From assembly GCF_030867145.1 (NCBI RefSeq), contig NC_134440.1, forward strand, positions 8,618,001 through 8,682,000: 64,000 nt of DNA, read 5' to 3'. The stretch comes from Opisthocomus hoazin. Its lineage: Eukaryota; Chordata; Aves; Opisthocomiformes; Opisthocomidae. Below are positions 25,561-53,233 of the stretch, piece after piece. The position numbers and the translations under genes are program-made. A model generated the notes under the pieces. That model saw nothing but the letters and a program-made list of their open reading frames with translations, was not told the DNA's origin and ran no database searches. Every line of letters begins with the position of its first letter. Position 1 is the stretch's first letter.

Positions 25561-26287
25561 AGGGAAATCTTGTCATTGATGAAGGTGGCTGCTCTCTTGG
25601 TGTGACGGATGCTCGGGTGGGATGGCGGGACAGGGAGAGTTTCTCTTCCTCACTGATGACTTCAGATGATTTCCCGTAACTTCCCCAAAGGGAAAAAATG
25701 TCTTTGAGTTGTCAGGGGCAGCTGGGACTGGGCGGAGGTGGGTCTGAAAGGTGACCCACGCCAAAGCCATTGAGCAGCCCTGAGGACACTGAGAAGGCAG
25801 GAGTCTGTCCAGGGAATCGCCAGCACCAATGCCCACACAAGGTCTGAGTAAGCGTGAGGCACCCATGAAGGGGAAATCTCTAACTTTTGGAGAAGAATGC
25901 CAGGGTGAAGTGGATTTCAATTCAGATCTGAGCTGTGACTGGTCCTGTGAAAGGCAGGGAAAAGAACATCAGACATCAAAAGGAGGAAGACATATTCTGA
26001 TGACAAATATTCAGCCTGATGTCACTGATCTGTGACCTTCAGATGACTACAGAGGACCACGTGTCAACGTGGGGTTTTACATCTCCAGGGTAGTAAAAAG
26101 GTCTAAGTTTGTTTGTGGCTCCAGGGAAGACGCCCATTCCCAGCTGTGCCCAGAAGAGTGTCCCTTCTGCATGGTGCCCTGCCCCAGGAGAGGTGGAGGG
26201 CCCGGCTTTGGGATGTTGGAGCATCCTGGTGGGATCACACTGTCATTGCTCAGCGTTGCAAATATCTTTGGTTGTCCTTGTTCCTAG

Positions 26288-43244
<16,957 letters not shown>

Positions 43245-43730
43245 CTGCCCTGGCTGGCATCAACCTTCCATCATGCTGGCTCAGAGGAGGTGCCATCAAG
43301 GTGCAGAACTGGCTGCCTCCCTCCCTTTATGAGCATTTTTTTAATCTTATTTGGATGGTTCTGGATCGTGGGCAGCCGATGGGGCTGCAGAGGGGCTGGC
43401 CCATCCCGGGGAAGCTACTGCTCCAGGGGCTGAGCCCTGGGACGTGTCCCACCATCGACTCCATCTGCCCCACACAGTGTGTGCATGGGTTTTGCAGGAG
43501 CCTATAAAGCCATGAAAACCACTAAATTCTGCCACCATGCTCAGCCCCTCGCCCATGGCTCCCTGGTTGGCACCCCAGCCCCTTTCCCCCTGCTGAGCTC
43601 CCCCAGAGCTGGGGCTTCCCCCTGCCTGAGACTGATCCTGCTCCAGGCTGGACCCACAAACAGCAGCTCTGCTGCCCCAGGCTCATTATTCCATCTCTGA
43701 ATTAATAAAATGCCCCGATGTAAGACCAGC
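43245..43730 (+). other. ATP8B3 3'UTR
   Basis: Unremarkable GC-rich sequence between the stop codon and the AATAAA at 43704. Length about 480 bases. Confidence 0.7.
43704..43709 (+). terminator. ATP8B3 polyadenylation signal
   Basis: AATAAA in GAATTAATAAAATG, followed about 25 bases later by the G/T-rich GGTGGGGCTGGGTGGTGGG that acts as a downstream element. Confidence 0.75.
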
Positions 43731-44978
43731 GGTGGGGCTGGGTGGTGGGCGCAGCCCCTCACCCCTGCTCACTCCCTCCGGTGCCGGGGGCCAAAGTGCA
43801 GCGGCTGCATGAAGACCCTCATCTTGGTTTTCCATGGCTGCAAGGAGCGCAGGGCAGAGCCGGCTGTCCTCCCCCTGCAGGGGTGGGTCCTGCGCCCATG
43901 GCTTCCACATGCCTTGACCCAACAGATCAGCCTCGAGCGGCGTAATTTTAAGAGCCCCCCTATTTTCTGGAGGAGGACCTAAGTATGATGGATTACCTGC
44001 AGGTTTTTCTTCTCCAGCCAAACCAGCCCAGCTGCTTGCAGCTCGCTTCCCACCATCTCCACCTCCTTGTCTCTGCCACCCCTGCACGACGTGCGCGCGG
44101 CGGTGGTGTCTGCTACGTGCCATGCCCCATCTCCACAGCAGCCACATCCCGCTCCCCCAGGACTGATGTCCCCACCTTTGGGGACAGCTTGTGGCCGCAG
44201 ACTGTTTGCTGCAAAGCCCTGAAAAGTGCTTTTAGGGGGAGGGCAAAGCGTGGGGGTGATGTGCATCTGCTCTGCCCAGCGGGCATGGGAGCACCCATCC
44301 TGCAGAGCCGTGCTTTGGGGACATCACCACCGGCTGCTGGAGAAGTTGGGTGTGAACAACTGACTGGTGACCAGATCACTCTTTTTATTTTTTTTGTTTT
44401 TTAATGAAAAGGACTTCAGCTTTTCTCTCCTCTCCTGTAAATCTCTGCTACACCACCAAGGAGAAAGCTGCGCAGAAAGGTCCTGTGGTCCCTTGGCGTG
44501 TGCGACCAGCTCCTTGCCACCTGCTGGCACTTGTGCCATGGCAAAATGCACGGTAGGACGAGATTTGGGTAAAAAGATAAATAATTAAATCGGCCATGGG
44601 GACTTGGACCTGCCTGCAGCACACGTGACTTGATGGGGTTTTTTTAACAAGTGCTTTGGCCTCGTCTGCGCCGGGTTTGTGAGTACTGAGGTGTTGTCTT
44701 TGGGCTCTGGCCAGAAGGCTGCTGGATGGTGCCAAGAAATAAGAGTATCTGAGGCCTCCTCTGGGAAAGCTCTCACTGCTGCAACTACCAGGTGGAAAAC
44801 GGAGGAGAAACATCTCCCAGCTGCCTGGGCGCCATCCCCAGATCCACCCCCGATGCTCTCGGGCCAGGCCGAGGGAGAGGAGTGGAGATGGTTAAAATGG
44901 GGCATCCCACCCCCTGCCCGAGCAGCTCCTGGGGCAGGGGTCTGCAGCAGGGGGAACCGACCCCGAGCATCACTGCGG
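43731..44978. other. Gap between convergent ATP8B3 and ONECUT3 3' ends
   Basis: No gene is supported. A further TTTATT at 44384-44389 would be an AATAAA on the - strand and could be an even more distal ONECUT3 end, but it lacks the clear GT-rich element seen at 44979. Confidence 0.5.
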
Positions 44979-45020
44979 GACACACACACACCAGGGTGAA
45001 TGACTAGAAAATAATTTATT
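44979..45020 (-). terminator. ONECUT3 distal polyadenylation site (- strand)
   Basis: Read on the - strand, CAATAAATT (AATAAA at + 45015-45020) is followed about 20 bases later by CTGGTGTGTGTGTGTCC (+ 44979-44994). This is the textbook layout of hexamer, cleavage region and GU-rich element. Confidence 0.7.
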
Positions 45021-48000
45021 GAAGAAACAGAAAGCTGCAGAAATACAACACAGTCATGACCAGTAGAGGATGAACAAATAAAGATTTTCTTTTTTTTCCT
45101 CTTTTAAAACCTGTTGACAGGCTGGAGTTCAGTTTCCTGGTAATTTCCCCTGCATGAGTCATTGCAAAGAAAAAGGAACAAACTCCAGAGCACATAGCAC
45201 AGTTTGGATAAAGTGCCTGACACATAAGACTCTTTTTTTTTCCTTTTTTTTTTTTCTTTTTTAACGTTTGTAAATAGCTTAAACAAATATAGTTGCAAGA
45301 CACAGAGGAGTAACAATTGCATTTTGCTGTAGAGTAAAACCTATCCCATGAGACTAACAATGAAGCAGCAGCAAAAAAAAAATTAATTAAATTTAATTAG
45401 AAGGAAAAAGTAATTTAAAAACTGAGAGATGCAGCCCTCGGATCGCGTGGGATGAGGGTAAGCGTTGCCTATTGCTGTACAGAAAAATGAGCAATGTTTT
45501 CTGGAGGTGGCTGGACTGGCAAACCCGAGGCTGCGGGTTCTTCCTGGCTGGGATTAATTCTGTCTGACTTCTTTTTTTTCCTCTAGAAATTCAAGGGGGA
45601 TACAAAAAAAACTCAAACAAAACAAAACACGAAACCCGAATTTTGTTCTTTGCATTTTTAATTTCCTCTCTTTAAAAAACCCCAAACAAAGAAAGATGCA
45701 AGAGGAACCGGATTCTGCGCGGCAGCATCTGTGGGTCCAGCCCCAGCCACCGCCTCGGCTGCGGGTGTCCTCTGAGACCAGGGAAAGGAGCCGAGATCAC
45801 GCTGGGGACGTGCAGTGGTGAGGAGGGCCAGCCGGCGCGGTGCCGGCAGCCAACCCAGCCCAGCGGCATCTTCACGGTGCCCAAAGCGCGTTGGGGAGAG
45901 AGGTAACAAGGAGCTGATCGTCTTCCCCACCCAGACTTCAGATGCTCAGGAAAAGCGATGAGCAGTGATGGTTTTATGCAAAGCCATTCCTCGGTACGGA
46001 GGAACGCCAGCTCCTGGCCTGCTCCGTGCCGATGTCCCATCAGCAGAGCCGTTGTTAGACCAGGAAAAGCTCGGCTCTGGCTGTGCCATAGTGGAAGGAC
46101 GATGGCTAAACTCCAGCCAAGTGTCCCCAGGAGCTGGCGCTCCTCCTGCTTGGCTGGCAGGATGGGGACAGCGCTGCCCCGCTGCCAATGGTGGGTTTTC
46201 AAAGCACAGAAGCCATTGGTGGAAAACTTCCACCCAAGAGGGAACCGGAGTGCCTGGAGGGCATCACAGGTAATGAAATGACCCGAATCCCTGAAAACTT
46301 CCACAACTGAAACAGGGCACCATGGCCAGGCTGAACCAGCAGGTCTCCCTCTTCCTCACCTTCTGACCATCTGCTCTCCATCACCCTTGGAGGCACCCCA
46401 CGGGGTCCCAGTTTTGCTTCTGCTCCCCACAGCACAAAAATGCCCTTCAGGGGCAACCCTAGTTGAGAGAATTGTTTTTAGGACAGAGCTCGGATTGTCA
46501 TTACCTGCAGGGAAAAAAAAATCTTTGGTATCGTGGCAAGTTGCTCCTCAAGGCATTTTGGTAGATGTGGGCAGCAGGCACGGCCAGATCCGGCGTGGGT
46601 CAGGGCTCAGCCTGCCTGCGGTTGATCCAGCGGGTCCCGGTGGACTGAAGGAAAGGGGAGAGCACTCAACTTTTTGCTTCTCCAGGGTTTCCAAAGCCAC
46701 TCAGTTCATGCCTCATGGTGGAAAACAGCTGGTCTCTGCAAGGTCTAAGGACTTGTGCCTGTGAGTTGCATCCCAGCCTTGCGAGACCTTCTTCTGATTG
46801 GGAATGAGGTCTTGGCCTCCAAGCATCAAAGCTTCTGATGCTGGGGAAGGTCTTGTAGGAAACAAGACATGGGGGGAATGCGGAGCTCCCTGGAGGACAG
46901 GAGGGTTGGTTAGTAGATCAGTGGTGCTGCTGGAATAAACATCATCTCTTCCTAAAATCCTGGTCCTCAGTCAGTGAGTCCCATCACTCCCACCATCACC
47001 TGGTAGTAAGCATCTCAGTGACTGCTGTGAAGAAGGTGAAGGCTGAAGGGACACTGCATCAGACAAGAAATGCAGATTAAAAAAAAACCCTAGTTTGCTT
47101 TTGGGGGCCACTTTGGCGGGGCCAAAAGAAGCTGAGATCTCTTTCCTCACAGTGTGCTGAGATTTGGGGCCACCTCTAGTGATGGAGGCGAAGGATGGAG
47201 TTGTGAAGAGGCTGGAGAGGGCTGAGGAATCAGCATTTTAAGGTAAATGCTCTGGTATCATTGGGGAAGCAGAAAGAAGTAGGTACCACTGCCTCCTCTG
47301 GGCCCCCATCACCTTCTTGACCTCTAAAGATGTGACTCCTCACTGCTACTCAACTCTTGTCTTTAATCAAAGGGGGGGAGGAGGAGCAGGGGGAGGAAGG
47401 AGCCGGGAAAGCAGCCCTGTTCAGGGGTACCTCTCTGGACATTTGCAGAAAGCTTCCTGGCTGTCTAGGTCAGGCAGAGAGACCTCCCAGCATCCTCTGA
47501 GATCTGCTGGTGGGTTTGGGTCCTCCAGGACCTCTTCCACTGGCCAGACTCTGCTTCTTCTTACCCCTTCAATGAGAGCGGGCACTTCCTCCATGCGGAG
47601 TGAGAGCCGGGCTGGGTGGCACGGGAAGGCCTGGAAGGGGCAGACGCTGTGTGCTGTGTGGTGCCTCTGACCCAAACCACATCCTTGGGGAGAAAACCCC
47701 CAAGAAACGGGTCTCTCCAGTCCATCCCTGCGTCCAGTTGGGCATTGATGCAACACCATCTTCAGCGCCTCTTTCCATGCAGGGCAAGGGCTGGGTGAGG
47801 TCTGTGGGGTCACCCGAGGGACGGGGACTTGGAAGCATCGTCTGGCAAGGTCTCAGCCCCGGGAGGAGGTCTGGGGTACCCAGGGGCCGTTTCCCTTGTC
47901 TTAGAGCACACACGAGCCCCGTGGCTTTGCCGACTCCGGTCGTGGCGGCTGATTGTCTCTCCTCTCATCTGCACTTGGGATTTGACCCACAGAGCTGGAT

Positions 48001-48679
48001 AAAGAAGAAAAAAAAAACAAACCCAAAAAACCAAACCCAAAGCAGAGCGAGGAGCCGGACCCCATGGCAGCGGGTGGGACGGGTGGGTGCACACGCCAGA
48101 GTTCCATGCCCCAGATACCCTTACCCTGTTTGCCGGGCACAGGGCCACGTTGTGCGCCCCGTCCTCCCCGGGGGTACTCTGAGCAGTCCCCGGCCCCCCT
48201 GAGCCACTGCCATGTGATTTTCAGGGTGAGGAAAGAAAGAAAAGAGGTAAAGGAAGAAACCGCGGGGGTAAACGACAACTCTCCCGTGGTTGCGTGAGTT
48301 GGAAAAAAACGTGATCCATGCAGAGAAGTCCTCATCAACCGAAAACTCGTGGACAAAAAAAGCACAGTTTGTCCCCTCCCGCTCCCACCCGACCACCCCT
48401 CCCCGAATAATTATTACATTACTTCAAGAAAGAGTATATTTTTTTCATGCATAAATCAAATTCTCATCTTGTTTTTTTTTTTGTCTTTTTTTTTGTCTTC
48501 TTTAAATTACATTTGAACACAGAACACATATAATAAATACTCTCGTACGACATGACTCAGAAAAGTAACACATCTGAACGCAAAGGTATCGTCATCATTA
48601 TTAGTTTTTCTTTTTTTTCTTCTTTTTTTTAAAAGGACTTGTTTAAATATGAAATCTGTAAACTCCAAGGGTCCTTTTT

Positions 48680-48687
48680 TTAATCTT

Positions 48688-48719
<32 letters not shown>

Positions 48720-48730
48720 TTTTTTTTAAT
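48680..48730. repeat. (TC)n/(CTTT)n microsatellite and T tract
   Basis: Pyrimidine-only run of TCTCTCTC and TTTC units ending in eight T. On the - strand it is a purine tract inside the inferred ONECUT3 3'UTR. Confidence 0.85.
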
Positions 48731-50378
48731 CGTGAAACTATCCAGCTTTCATTTCCTTAACATTCAATATGTCTCCCATTGAACTCGTCAAAGAAATAAG
48801 AACATGCCGTCTTCTGCAAAATTATAATTTAACAGTATAAAGCTTCAAGTCACAAATTCCAAAAACTAGCTAAGTAATTTTTTTTTTTATCACATAAACT
48901 ATACATTAAATATTTTGAGGTATTTCAGAGAACATTGTCAAAGGCTTGTAAGGTCTGTGCTGGGTGGAAAAGAAGGCTTTCTCCTGCATAGAGAACGTCT
49001 TTGGTATCAGAAGCCATGTGGGTATCGGGTAGAAGCGGGGTGGCGTGGCCATGGGTCCGGCAAGATCTGGCCAAGGCAATAGCTGGAGGGGGCTGAGGAG
49101 GCGATGGGGCCAGGGATGCTCTGACCTGCTCGGTCAGGTTGCCCAGCAGGATGGAGGACCCTGCTGGGGTCCCAGCTGGGCTTGCTGTTGCCAGGAGGGT
49201 TGGCACTGCGCAAGTTTGGTCCAGGTCAAAAGGAGCCGCCTTGGCCGGAGCCTGACCCAAGTAGGTACAATTCAACCCAGAATTTCCCTAAATTGGACAT
49301 TTTGGAGATATTGCCGTGGAAGAGCAACTTCTCCAGTGGGTCCTCCCACTGCCTTTTTCTAAAGCCAAGCTACAGAGCGGAGCAGACTCAGCTGCGCCCG
49401 TCTCCCCCAGCTAGCCAAAAATGCCCCTGCAGGGACTTGGAAACGGTTCCTGCTGAAAGATTTCACGGCTCCAAACCTTTCCATAAAGGAGGGGTTTGGA
49501 GAAAGCCCAGGGTGAGGCTTCCTGCCCTTCCCACCTTCGTCTTTCCAGCCAGAAATGCCATGAACCCTGCCTGCATTACCGAAAAGGGGAAACCGAAGCC
49601 CAGGTCTGATCTGAGCAAGGAAGGAATGCCCCGTGATGGACCCCAGGCCTTCGTCCCACGGGCTTCTGCAGGGTCCCAGTGCCGAGCTGGGCTGGCGAAG
49701 GACATGGAGCAAAGCCTTTCCCAGGAGTGCTGCCCTGCAAGAAGGGACCCAGAAACCAGGTCAGTGCTCCTGGGGTAAGAGGGGCTGGACGGACAGACCC
49801 TGGGGACCGCGCCAGGTTGGGGGACAAAGGGACATCTAGGAGGGGGGACATGCCGGGGAACCAGCACCTTTCCCGCAGTGGGCGGCTAGGGCGATACTTT
49901 CTCTTCAATTAGGATAAGGGTTGGGTTTCTTTCCTTCATCCCAACACCCAAAGACTACAAGAGTTGCCAGAATCCGTCCCTTTGGAGAGCTGAGGTAACA
50001 GTGAGTCTTCAGGGTCAGAGCAGAGGAGCAAAGAAATGGCCACACACCTTTGGTACAAGAAAAAGGCACTCATCTACCAAGCTGCCATCCCGGGGTCGCT
50101 CGCTCGCCTTCTCCCTCGCTCTCAGGGGCACTCGACAGGGCTGGGGGGGGGCTCTGGGGGCGGCGAGGGGCTCTCGGCCGGGGCGAGGGGCTCTCAGCCG
50201 GCCCGTCCGCGGGGAGCAGGGAAAGTGGCGTTTCCAGCACAGACCAGACAAGGCAACAAAATCTTTGGTATCAGACGTGATTTTCAAATCACAAAAATTG
50301 AAAACTCAAGTGAGGTAGCCTTGATTCTCGGGTTCTCACTAGAAATGTCTTTGCATCCTTGAGGGCCTGTGGCATTTA

Positions 50379-50447
50379 CTCTTTTTTTTTTCTTTTCTTT
50401 TTCTTTTTTTCTCTTTCTTTTCTTTTTTTTCCCATTTTTTTCTGTGT
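50379..50447. repeat. T-rich pyrimidine tract
   Basis: Nearly pure TTTTC/TTTCT sequence of about 70 bases, purine on the - strand, inside the inferred ONECUT3 3'UTR. Confidence 0.85.
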
Positions 50448-52940
50448 GTTTTTCACTTCCCAAACCAAGGCCCCCTTCCTGGCTTTTCAGCCCTTGAATA
50501 CTACTCGATGGGGTTCAGGAATCCACCACCATCGTCACCACGTCACGACAAGACAAGAAGAAACAACATTAGGGGAAAAAATCCGTGGTGGGGAGCGGGG
50601 TCCTGGGGGGATGAGAATCGCTTTGCTGTTCGTTTTTGGGTTGTGGTTGGCAAAATACGCTGTGGCACCTGCCTCTTCCCACCCCTTCCCTCTCCCCACG
50701 CCTCGCTCCCACCCGCTCTTTCCAGCAATAAATTGGTTTCGTTTGGTGTGACCGTGTCCAGTCTCACACCCCCGACCCCTCCACCACCCACCTACCCCAG
50801 GAGCTCTTTGGTTAAAGACGTCCTCTAACCCCGCCGGCGTCTGCAGCCAGTCAGGGCTTCGTGTGCAGGGGTTTTTTTCTTTCTCTCTTTCATCCTTTTG
50901 TCCTTTCTTTCGTCTTTTTTTTGGGGTGCTTTCTTTTTGGGTTTTTTGGTGAACACATAAACATTTTTTTTTTCTCCTTTTTTCCTTCTTTTCAACAAGG
51001 TGCCTTCCTGTTACACAACAGATCGCTCTCAAAGTAAAGTGAATCGAAGAAACCATAGCGCTAGAACACAGATGGTACTATTTTACCCGCATAAATTCAA
51101 TAGTGTCCCTTTTTTTTGGTTGATGGTTGGTTTTGGAGGATTATTTTTTTTCCTCAGGTGTTGGAGGAAGGAGGGGACCTTGCCTCCCCTCCATTCCCAA
51201 GCCTCTCCCAGCCCTTCCATGTCCTCGGCGGCACCTCCTGCTCCTCCCGAGGACACCGCGGGCTGGCAAGGAGCCTGCGGGGCGGCTGGGACGAGGGCTG
51301 ATTGTAAGGGTTTGGCCTCGTGATTGCTTTTTTATATGGCACAAGTCACCATCGAGAGCTCGGAGGAAACGATCACTTTGAAGCTAGTACCATTGCTCCA
51401 GAAATTCGCGTTTTAAGGCAGGTTGTTAATTGGCACAAAAAAAAAAAAATCTGGCGTCTTTTTGGTAAGTTGCCGGTCTTTGTGTTGAGCTTGTTCGGTT
51501 GTGGTTTCCGTTGGTATTCCTTTTTTTCGGGTTGGTTTTTTTCCCTTTTGATCTCGTCAAGGAGTTTTCCCCCTTCTCACACCCAGGGCTGGATTCTGCC
51601 ACCAGATCCCTCGGATTTTTCTTTTCCCATCATACACCGACATTGGTTCCCAGGAGGGAATTTTTTTGTTGTTGGGTTTTTTGGTTTTGTAATTTCTTTG
51701 GTAACAGAGATGAAGAGGGGGGATGGGAGGGGGCAATAGCGTGTGTCGAGGGGTGGATGGGGCGAGACACAAAGCCAACAAATCTGCTTTGTCGGAGTCC
51801 ATTCCTCAACCGAAAAGTGAACCAGAAATCCAGCGGTGAATGGTGGAGCCAGTCACCAGGACAGATCAGATCCTTCGCTCCAAGTCTCTCCTCCCGTCTC
51901 CTTCTAAACAATTATTAATTTTAAATACCCGATTTCTATAGCTAAAATGTGCTTCTTTGACCTGCTTGGGCGCTGGGCGACGCGGTGCAGCCACGGTCCC
52001 CCTCCAGCCGCGGCGCTGGGGGATGCTCAGGCGCGCGGAGGCGGGCGGCCGCAGCGAGGCATCTCCTTTGCCATGGAGTTTCTCTGGGAGGGATTCGGGG
52101 ATGGGTGCTCTCGGGGGTTGGGGTGCGTGGGGCGCTGGGGGATGTGGGTGCTCTTGGGGGCATCTGGGGTGGGGGGTGTCGGAGGAAGATGCCCATGGAG
52201 GAGACTGGGGCTGCAGGAATGCCCTTGACCAGGTTTTCAAAACCTTCAAGGGAGAGAAACGCCGTGTGTCAACGGCAGAGAGGGTCTGGCTGCCTTGGGG
52301 AACCCCACTGCACCTCAGGGGGGAAAAATCTTCAGCAGTCAGAGACCTCCAGGAGCCCGGGGTCACCCTCCAGACACATGGGGAGCATTTTCCCTGCTTA
52401 TCCCACTTTGAACCATGGTGGGTTTGGCCCTGGTTTGGCGGGGTTGTGCCAGAGCCCAGCCCCATGACTCCACTTCTTGTACCTCCCCCACCTTGACCCC
52501 TCCACCATAAGGGTGGCTGTGGCAGAGGTCGAGGCTGGTGGGGGGCTCAGGGGGTGCCCCTCTCCTCAAAGACCCTGGTGGGCAGGTGAAGACAAGGTTC
52601 TGTGGTCCCCATGGGCCGGGGATGCTTCCAAATCACCATGCCCTCTCCCTCCATCCCACACCATCCCTCACTCTACAGGGGCTTCCTCCGAGCCCTCCTG
52701 GGGACGGACCTGGCCTGGCTGCAAACCCTTTCCCTGCTCCACGAGCTGGGAGGAGGTGGCAGCAGGATGTGGCACAAGTCCCACGTCCAGGGGTGAGACC
52801 CAGTTGAGGGTTCGGGAGGCTGATGGACCCGCAGCATCCAAAAGCACCCATCCCAGTCAGCTCGGGGCACGCGTGTGAGTCTGGGGTTGGCTTTGTCATG
52901 AGGAGGTTGTCCGGGAAGGGGAAGGGAGGGCTGGGGGACA

Positions 52941-53233
52941 TCATGCTTTGGAGAAAGTGCTTGTAGAAGAAGAGGGGACTCCAGGGTTGGTGCCTGGCTC
53001 CTCCTGCCAGCGGTTCATACACCGCCGGCGGGCATTCATGAAGAAGTTGCTGACGGTGTTGAGCTCCAAGCCCAGCTGCTGCGAGATGGTCATCTGCATC
53101 TCCTTGGATGGGCGCTTGTTCTCCTTGAAGATGGCAATCAGGGTGCGGCGCTGGAGGTCCGTGAAGACCAGCCGCTGCTTCTTGGGCTGCAGGCTCCTGT
53201 CTTTCTGCTGCTCTTGCTCTTTGCGTTTGCAAG
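52941..53233 (-). CDS. ONECUT3: ONECUT3, last coding exon (homeodomain and C-terminus)
   Basis: On the - strand the exon starts at 53233 after CATCTAG and ends at TGA (+ 52941-52943). It begins with two bases of a codon, then CKRKEQEQQKDRSLQPKKQR, followed by the divergent ONECUT homeodomain: LVFTDLQRRTLIAIFKENKR, SKEMQMTISQQLGLELNTV and SNFFMNARRRCMNRW. Phe at homeodomain position 48 and Met at 50 are diagnostic of the ONECUT class. The tail ends STSTFSKA. ONECUT factors are nuclear regulators of neuronal, retinal, liver and endocrine differentiation that bind ATCGAT-type sites through the CUT domain plus homeodomain. The CUT domain is in exon 1, which is not found up to 64000, so the intron is more than 10.7 kb. 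ONECUT3 rather than ONECUT1/2 is assigned from the neighbouring ATP8B3 and REXO1 and the FSKA ending. Confidence 0.95.

Larger units (their letters stand above)
16011..26287. other. Intergenic region between REXO1 and ATP8B3
   Basis: About 10 kb of mostly GC-rich DNA with no gene I can support. The many long open frames here are Pro/Arg/Gly-rich on both strands and overlap each other, as expected from base composition alone. Contents: a long CR1 (16930-17757), AT-rich homeodomain-site islands (19961-20038, 20763-20848, 21141-21195), a short GGGGACA minisatellite (20989-21063), an unidentified repeat-like block (24005-24360) and an ancient SINE-like tail (25430-25560). Confidence 0.6.
46522..51702 (-). 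promoter_or_regulatory. Cluster of miR-9 seed matches (six) in the ONECUT3 3'UTR
   Basis: On the + strand TCTTTGGT occurs at 46522-46529, 48998-49005, 50262-50269, 50805-50812 and 51695-51702, and CTTTGGT at 50048-50054. In the - strand transcript these read ACCAAAGA (8-mer) or ACCAAAG (7-mer), the target of miR-9-5p, whose 5' end is UCUUUGGU. One 8-mer is expected about once per 65 kb by chance, so five in about 5 kb is a strong excess. Confidence 0.6.
45000..52940 (-). other. Long ONECUT3 3'UTR (- strand)
   Basis: About 7.9 kb between the ONECUT3 stop codon and the - strand polyA site has no coding exon on either strand. Large parts (45000-45700, 48400-48960, 50370-51950) are AT-rich with long T or A tracts, in sharp contrast to the GC-rich surroundings; this is typical of the long, conserved 3'UTRs of ONECUT genes (ONECUT2 is the known example). 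Six miR-9 seed matches and one let-7 match are found in this strand only. It is inferred to be UTR; a separate antisense non-coding RNA is the alternative. Confidence 0.6.

Noticed and set aside
48400..48960. Possible independent non-coding RNA gene
   Set aside because: The AT-rich sequence is more simply explained as part of the ONECUT3 3'UTR; no promoter or structure of its own is visible.
52633..53232. 199-residue - strand frame over the homeodomain exon
   Set aside because: It is the wrong frame; the ONECUT homeodomain is read in the frame ending at 52941.
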